Source of the DNA: Cephalotus follicularis
Taxonomy: Eukaryota > Streptophyta > Magnoliopsida > Oxalidales > Cephalotaceae
Direction of reading: 5' to 3'
DNA: 64,000 nt
NCBI GenBank assembly: GCA_001972305.1
Contig: BDDD01001471.1
Coordinates: 38,277-102,276, forward strand
Shown here: positions 58,338 through 64,000 of the stretch, piece by piece
Numbering within the stretch: the stretch's first letter is position 1
Layout: the number at the start of each line of letters is the position of its first letter
Program-made: the position numbers and the translations under genes
Notes under the pieces: model-generated
Told to the model about the DNA's origin: nothing
Seen by the model: only the letters and a program-made list of their open reading frames with translations
The model's database searches: none

Positions 58338-60220
58338 TGTAATACCCTGCTTGTTCGTATGTGTTTTTACGGATTTTTATGTAAGTTTCGGACTTTTTAA
58401 ATTTTGTTGATTTTAAAAGTCCGGTTGCCCTTTGTTTTGGGCTTATGTGATTTGGGCTGACTGATACCAGTCCGAATTTTGGATATGTTATGCTATGTTG
58501 GGTTTGGAGTTTTTATTTTATTTAATCAAAATTTTATTTTAATAAAACAATTCATTTCTATTTTATAAATCCTTTTAATTCATTTTATTTATTTTAATTA
58601 AATTTTCCTTCTTTTCTTCCTTTTTTCCTTTTTCTTTCTTATTTTCTTCTTCTTTCCTATTCTTCTCCCTCCTTCACCCGAACTCTCTCCTCCCCTCTTT
58701 ACTTCCACATGGCAAAAATCCATTCTTTCCATTCTCGTTCCCTAGAAATCCTCCTTTCTTCCCTTTTGGGCAGATTTGTCTACCTTTTTCCTTTTTGTGA
58801 GTGCCATTGTCATTCTATATTTGCCTTCTTCTTTTTGTGCTATGTGCCACTGCCGACAACTACTTGTGGAGTCTGTGTAATCTGCTGTGTAATCGTTTCC
58901 TTAAGTTTGAAGAGGTAATCTCAATCCTTTGGTTATTCTTTGGGTTGAATTCTTCTAGTTTGTTAAGCATGTATGTACTTCTTGTTTTGTTTTCATGTCC
59001 TCCTTCTGTGTACAGCTGATTAACCAATAAAATTGTGGTGTTCTTGATGTGTTTTCGTGTTCTTGGTACTCATTACAGGTTAGTAATCTTACTATAATGA
59101 TTCGTTTCTCTAGTCTTTGGTTTTTGTTGTTGGCATTCTTGGTATTTTTCTAAGTTTTGATCTCCTGTATAATTATATGTTCTGTCATGGTATTAGTAGG
59201 TTGTCAGCATGTTTTGTATACCATGACTTGTCACAAACTGGTTTTATAACATTTGTAATTGATAATGGGCAGAATCAGGACATATATGTATGCATGTTTT
59301 CTTACTTTCTCTTAAAGATAAGTCACTGTCCAGATAATTCTATGTCAATCATGTGTTTCTATGTCACCTAAATGTCAGATATGATCATATAATTATGTCC
59401 TTGTGTCTCTGGTTTAACGTGGTACTCGTTTGAATCAATTTCGGTATTGAATTGTCTAGTTTCCTACTGTTCTGTCATCCAGAACAATCGGCTGTTCCTG
59501 TGGACAGTCGGATGGATTGGATGAGCAGTTGACTACCATATGAACACAGTCGACTGTCTTGGGTTGAGTAGTCGACTGGATCTATGAACTAGTCAACTGT
59601 CTGCATGCTGGTTTGAGTAGTCGAATGGCCCTTGTGATTAGTCGACTGCCAAACTTCCCCAGTCAACTGGTGCTCTGTAATAGTCGACTGTTTTGCCCAG
59701 AAATGTACTGTTTACAACTGTTTTGATCTGTTTGTTCCTCGAATCGATCCGGGTCTTTTCTAAACAATGTTATGAGTCTGTTTAAAATTTCTGATGTATC
59801 TTAGACTCTTATACGTATGGCTTTGGTGTCTTTAGATTGTTGTGCCTCAAGTGGAGTTTGTTGAATCACCTATCCGTAAGTGCATTATAAACACATAAGG
59901 TACGGATACTTCGTTCCTTGATACACTCTTATGATTTTATCAAGTAAAATTAGTTTTGCTTTATGCTATGCATCTTCATTTATGAAATTGATAATGTTTT
60001 ACGGTTTTGACACGTTTCGAAAATAAAGTTTGTTTTACATTATAAATGATTTCGATTTTATACATATGATATGAAATGATACGATATGTTATGGAATGTA
60101 TGTTATGATACCATTGTGAGCGGTTTCCGAATATGTTATGTGAAAACATATTTTATGTGGTTTTAAAATTTATTTCGATAAATCAATGTTTTGTTTTATG
60201 TTTTGGGTGCCTTTTCGTAG
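58338..60220 (+). mobile_element. Truncated 5' LTR of gypsy element J
   Basis: Starts TGTAATACCCTGC and follows LTR B up to the AAG|GTACGG site near 59903 and the next 300 bp. It then passes directly into gag at 60221 without an LTR end (GGTGTTACA) or primer-binding site. About 1.2-1.5 kb present in LTR B is missing. A donor-like AGAG|GTAATC lies at 58914/58915. Confidence 0.8.
59485..59690. repeat. Phased palindrome array, CAGTCGACTG flavour (LTR J)
   Basis: Ten units at 59485, 59505, 59526, 59547, 59569, 59590, 59618, 59639, 59660 and 59681; steps 20, 21, 21, 22, 21, 28, 21, 21, 21. Regular array with several perfect palindromes. Confidence 0.95.
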
Positions 60221-61372
60221 ATGGCACGTACAAGGAACGCTGCTCGGAGGACTGCACCCGTTGAGGCTCAGGAAGCTAGAAATGAGCCTACTATGGAGGA
60301 GCTAGTACGTCAGGAAGTCGCTCAGGAGGTACGACGCGTGTTGAGTGAGCAGAATCAGGAACAAGGCCGTAGGGAGCCGGTTGTGGAAGAGGATGCTCCA
60401 GCTGATGTTCAGTTGGGAAGAGAAGCTGGGGATAGGACTGAGACACCCACTTATGTCTGGCTAGAGCGGTTCCAGAAGCAAAGACCGTAGTCTTTCAGCT
60501 CAGCCGTGATTCCTGTGGAGGATGAGCACTGGATTGCTCATATGGATAAGATCTTCAATGTGCTTGGTTGCAGTGATGAACAGAAGATTAAGCTAGATGT
60601 TTACAAGCTTGAGGGTGATGCTCAGAAATGATGGAAGGCTGTGGATTTGGCTAAGGGTGGTAACTATGCAGAGAATTTGACCTGGTCCGAGTTTTGCGAA
60701 GTCTTTTATCAGCAGTACTTTCCCACTGCCGATAAGGAGGCTTATGCCAGAGAATTTATCAATACCAGACAGAAGGTTGGAGAGACGGTCACAGAGTTTT
60801 TGACTCGTTTCACTAGGCTTACTGGTTTTGCTGGGTCCGCGGCGGGGACAGCACTGGAGCAGGCAGAAAAGTTTAAGTGGAAGTTACATTATCAGCTCCG
60901 GGGTAAACTTATCAACACCAGGTTTGCTGATGTTTCTGAGGTAGCGAATGCAACGAAGAACATTGAGCTGGAAAGGTTAGATTTCCAGGCAGCTAGTCAG
61001 GAGAGTGACAGGAAGAGAAAAAGAGGAGATTCTCAAGGGCAAGGTTTTGGACAGAATAAGAATAGAAATGGCAAGCGAGGAAAAAGGAATGATAACCGGG
61101 GACAGCAACAGCCAGGTAATGATCAAAGGCAGACACAGGGAGCTGCAGATGTTCAGATTGCCAAGTGTGATGTGTGTGGTAGACAGCATCTGGTGGGAGT
61201 GTGCTACAAGGCTATCGGGGCCTGTTTTGTGTGTGGTCAGAAGGGACATTTCGTGAAGGATTGTCCTGATCCTCATGCAAAGGAAAGGAAGGGGAACAAT
61301 GCAGAACACGGACAGCGCAACGTGGGAGGTCGTGTCTTTGCAATCACGACTCAGCAGGCTGCTAATGCACTA
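60221..61372 (+). pseudogene. gag: Gag of gypsy element J
   Basis: Begins MARTRNAARRTAPVEAQ right after an AG (tttcgtag|ATG). Blocks include YVWLERFQKQRP, WIAHMDKIFNVLGCSDEQK, FCEVFYQQYFPTADKEAY, EKFKWKLHYQLRGKLINTRF, a basic linker (RKRKRGDSQGQGF), and CDVCGRQHLVGVC followed by CFVCGQKGHFVKDC (a CCHC knuckle). Two stops break it: TAG at about 60488 (CAG in B) and TGA at about 60629 (TGG in B). From 60641 on it is open for 283 codons into protease. Confidence 0.93.
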
Positions 61373-61840
61373 GGTACTGTTTCGGGATTTATTTATGTTG
61401 GTAACCGTAGGGCTAATGTTTTGTATGATACTGGATCGACCCACTCGGTTGTAGCAAGGTATTTTGTTCGGCATCTTGGGATGTCTTCATAGTTGATTGA
61501 TCCAGCTTTGGTTCTTTCGACTCCTACGGGTTCTTCTGTTGAGAAATCTGAGTGTTTTTTTATGCTTGTCCTCTTGTTTTCGATGATCGGGTTCAGGATT
61601 CGGATCTTTTGCTAGTAGATATGTATGACTTCGATATGATTTTGGGAATGAACTGGTTGGATTGTCATCAGGCTACGATTGACTGCTATGCTCGAAGGAT
61701 TCTGTTTGGGGATGTGAACAGTCCTGAGTTTGTTTATCAGGGTTCACAGCCTAGGAAAGAAGTGAAGGTTATATCAGCTCTGAAGGCTAGGAAGTTGGTA
61801 GCTAAGGGTGCTGAAGGTTTCTTAGCTGTTGTGAAGGATG
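61373..61840 (+). pseudogene. pol: Protease region of element J
   Basis: GTVSGFIYVGNRRANVLYDT and GSTHSVVARYFVRHLGMSS give the aspartic-protease active site as DTGS. A TAG follows at 61490. A frame change occurs at the T-run around 61555, after which [19 protein letters not shown] and [15 protein letters not shown] complete the protease fold and connector. Confidence 0.9.
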
Positions 61841-62374
61841 TCTCAAAGGTTGAGCCTTGCCTTGAAGACTATCCTCTGGTACGAGAATTTTCTGATGTGT
61901 TTCCGGAGGAGTTACCGGGTTTGCCACCGCAACGGGAAGTGGAGTTTACCATCGAACTCATTCCCGTAGCGGCACCTTTATCTAAGGCACCTTACAGAAT
62001 GGCACCGTTGGAACTGCAAGAATTGAAAGAACAGTTGCAAGAGCTGTTGGATCGGGGTTTCAATCGGCCAAGTGTTTCGCCTTGGGGTGCTTCGGTTCTT
62101 TTTGTGACGAAGAAAGACGGGTCTATGAGGCTATGCATAGACTACAGAGAGTTGAATCGGATTACTGTTCGGAAAAAATACCCGCTACCAAGGATTGATG
62201 ACTTGTTTGATCAACTCCAAGGTGCTCGGTATTTCTCGAAGATCGATTTGAGATCGGGATATCATCAGCTTCGGATATAGGATGAAGATGTGCCTAAGAA
62301 TGCTTTACGTACTCGGTATGGGCATTATAAGTTTCTGGTGATGCCTTTCGGACTCACAAATGCACCGACAGTTT
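61841..62374 (+). pseudogene. pol: Reverse transcriptase start of element J, cut by LTR K
   Basis: [20 protein letters not shown] is the classic RT entry. [59 protein letters not shown] and [14 protein letters not shown] follow, with the first catalytic Asp in KIDL. A TAG lies at 62278. The frame then reads [20 protein letters not shown] and is interrupted by LTR K. The YVDD motif, RNase H and integrase are not in the window. Confidence 0.95.
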
Positions 62375-62577
62375 TGTAACGCCCGAGATTTTTACACAAT
62401 TTGATATTTCAATTTTATTGAAATACTATCATTGAATTCATGGGAATGGCATAATTTTGACCTAGGTGATGCTTTCCAAAAACCTAAGGGTTAGATTTTG
62501 GAAGAGGGAATGATTGGGATAATAAAGAAATTCTAACTGATGCAATTAGGGGCAAAACGATACAGTTTTGGGCTAAA

Positions 62578-62728
62578 AGCGTCGATGTCTTTGTAAAGAC
62601 GTCGACGCGTATGGGAACAAGGGGGCGCACGTAAATGCATAAACATGCACGTCGATGCAGGCGAAGGCATCGACGCCCTTGTACAAAAGAGGAAAAGACA
62701 TTGACGTCTAAAGAAGACGTCGATGTCT
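62578..62728. repeat. Palindrome doublets, AGACGTCGATGTCT flavour (LTR K, proximal)
   Basis: Core pairs at 62581/62601, 62651/62669 and 62700/62719, that is 20, 18 and 19 bp apart. Units agcgtcgatgtct, agacgtcgacgcg, gcacgtcgatgc, gcatcgacgcc. Confidence 0.87.
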
Positions 62729-63250
62729 TTGAAAATAACATCAGTCACGTTATGAACTAACAGATTAACGTGCAAAGGGAGACCATTCTGGGCTTGTTGC
62801 AGGCACCTTGGGACACGAAGGGGGACGTGATGGCCATGCATAATAACCTCCTGACCTGCATGACTGAAGATGGATGGAGAATGTAACAAGTGTTGTGATG
62901 CATGCAACCTGCAAAAGGAAAGGAGAAGGAAACAAAAGTGAGAATGCAGAAATGGAATGGGGAAGAGGGAGAGGACACGGGAAGGTTCATTTGGTGCAGA
63001 AAGAAAGAGGGAGAGGGAGCCATCTGCATAAGAACAACCCCATCCCCACCTCTCTATCTCTCATTTAAAACACCGGAGAAGAAGAAAAGAAAGAAACAGT
63101 GAGTGTGAAAGAAGAACATCACCATTGTAGAACCAGTGGAGCTTGGGAAACTTGGAGTTGGAGGCTTGCAGCAACGGGGCAACCTTGGAGCTGCTGTGGA
63201 CAATTCTTGGAACAAAAAGAGGTGGACGTTCAAGGTTTCTAACTTGAAAC

Positions 63251-63262
63251 CAGAGGTAGGGG
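63251..63262 (+). promoter_or_regulatory. Candidate 5' splice site in LTR K leader
   Basis: CAGAG|GTAGGG, in a block (ctaacttgaaaccagaggta) conserved in LTRs A, D2 and G on their own sense strands. Confidence 0.4.
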
Positions 63263-63496
63263 AATTATACGTACATATTTGAGTTCAAAGTTAATGTGTT
63301 GCCATGAATGAAATGCATGAATTGCATGTTGGTTGGGAGTTGAACTAAATGTTTGATTGATGGTATGAACACCTGTTGGTGTAGACTGTATATGCATGTT
63401 GATTTCTGGGTGAATACCATGCTTGATTGTATGTGTATATGGGTTGAGTACCCCTGGTTGTGGATAGAAAGAAAGAGACAGTGTTCAGGACTCTTG

Positions 63497-64000
63497 CACG
63501 TCGATGCTTTTGTGATAAGCATCGATGTCTTTAGGCGATGAGACGATAGACATCGACGTCTTGGTTAAGCGTCGATGTCTATTTCAAACATTGCAGAGCA
63601 GCAACGTTTGCTTCTGGACTTATGGACTTTTTATGGGTTGATGATTTGGTTATACATTTGGATAACCTGTGGTGTGCGTTATGCCGTATGTGGTGTTTCT
63701 GGGAAGTGTATGCATGAATGGAGGATGGATTCTTCTTTGAAATGGAGTTTGGTTGTGGTGACACCTTCTGGTACAACTTAAGCATCGACGTCTATGGAAG
63801 GCATCGACGTCTTTGGTTGCCATGCATCAGGTCTTTTACATAACGCGAGGACGTGTTAAGGTTCCTACCTTAAACGTCGATGCGTTGTGATGAATATCGA
63901 CGCCTAAGGGTTTTGGTTCGTAGGCATCGACGCCTACAGAAAGACATCGACGCATTCGTGTTGGTTCAAGCTGTGACTTTGGGAATGAACCTCGACGCTT
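63497..64000. repeat. Palindrome doublets, mixed ATCGACGTC/ATCGACGCC flavour (LTR K, distal)
   Basis: Core pairs at 63500/63521, 63552/63571, 63784/63803, 63876/63896 and 63926/63946, each 19-21 bp apart. The array continues to or past the window end (ctcgacgctt). Confidence 0.9.

Larger units (their letters stand above)
62375..64000 (+). mobile_element. LTR K, gypsy-type (runs off the right edge)
   Basis: Starts TGTAACGCCCGAGATTT inside the RT of J, after agttt (62370-62374), the likely target-site copy. It has the layout of LTRs A and G read in the sense direction: proximal palindromes (62578-62728), an A/T-rich promoter-like part, a leader with CAGAG|GTAGGGG at 63255/63256, then the distal palindromes. 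Short frames inside are not genes. Confidence 0.85.

Noticed and set aside
59485..59690. CRISPR-like array (short repeats with non-repeated spacers of even length)
   Set aside because: Repeats are only 10 bp, spacers only about 11 bp, there is no cas gene, and the context is a plant LTR.

Overview
The window is intergenic DNA from a large, retrotransposon-rich flowering-plant genome. I found no host gene, tRNA, rRNA or CRISPR array. The evidence for a plant is the Ty1/copia and Ty3/gypsy polyproteins, primer-binding sites matching the plant initiator tRNA-Met type (TGGTATCAGAGC, read on both strands), LTRs beginning TGTAAC(G/A)CCC and ending GGG(C/T)GTTACA, and C-to-T decay of CAG and CGA codons into stops. 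I cannot name the species.

Layout. The left half is a nest built on a plus-strand copia element (copia 1, gag to RNase H at 17744-21066). Gypsy element C (pol 4530-6275 plus 15977-16048, 3' LTR 16088-17743) sits in its gag. C is interrupted by gag-only element A (minus strand, left end off the window to 4529) and by gag-only element B (6276-15976, TSD tcaag/tgaag). B's 3' LTR is rearranged around a foreign LTR fragment H. A complete minus-strand copia element E (23278-33562, TSD ccctt/ctctt) follows. Next come gypsy-type LTR G (to 35952), a gag-bearing minus-strand copia F with its 5' LTR at 38357-40566, and plus-strand copia 2 (40567-42023 plus 47229-48968). Copia 2 is split by a solo copia LTR (L), which itself contains a solo gypsy LTR (D2) with a perfect TSD, agaac.

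The right end is a five-level nest. Copia 2's 3' LTR contains gypsy-like D (49679 onward), a nearly non-coding LARD. D's 5' LTR contains LTR I (56067). LTR I contains gypsy J (58338; gag, protease and start of RT). J's RT is cut by LTR K (62375 to the window end).

The striking feature is shared by these otherwise different elements. Almost every gypsy-type LTR, and one copia LTR plus its leader, carries arrays of 10-14 bp near-palindromes. They have a common GTCGAC-like core and element-specific arms (CAGTCGACTG or CAGTCGGCTG; AAGCGTCGACGCTT; AGACGTCGATGTCT). The units repeat at 20-22 bp, about two turns of B-DNA, with occasional 28-31 bp steps. The register is kept where the arm sequence differs, and it occurs in both retrotransposon superfamilies. 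This looks like an undescribed system of phased binding sites or structured RNA in retrotransposon promoter and leader regions. Most elements are broken. The 313-residue gag of A is the only long uninterrupted retroelement reading frame.
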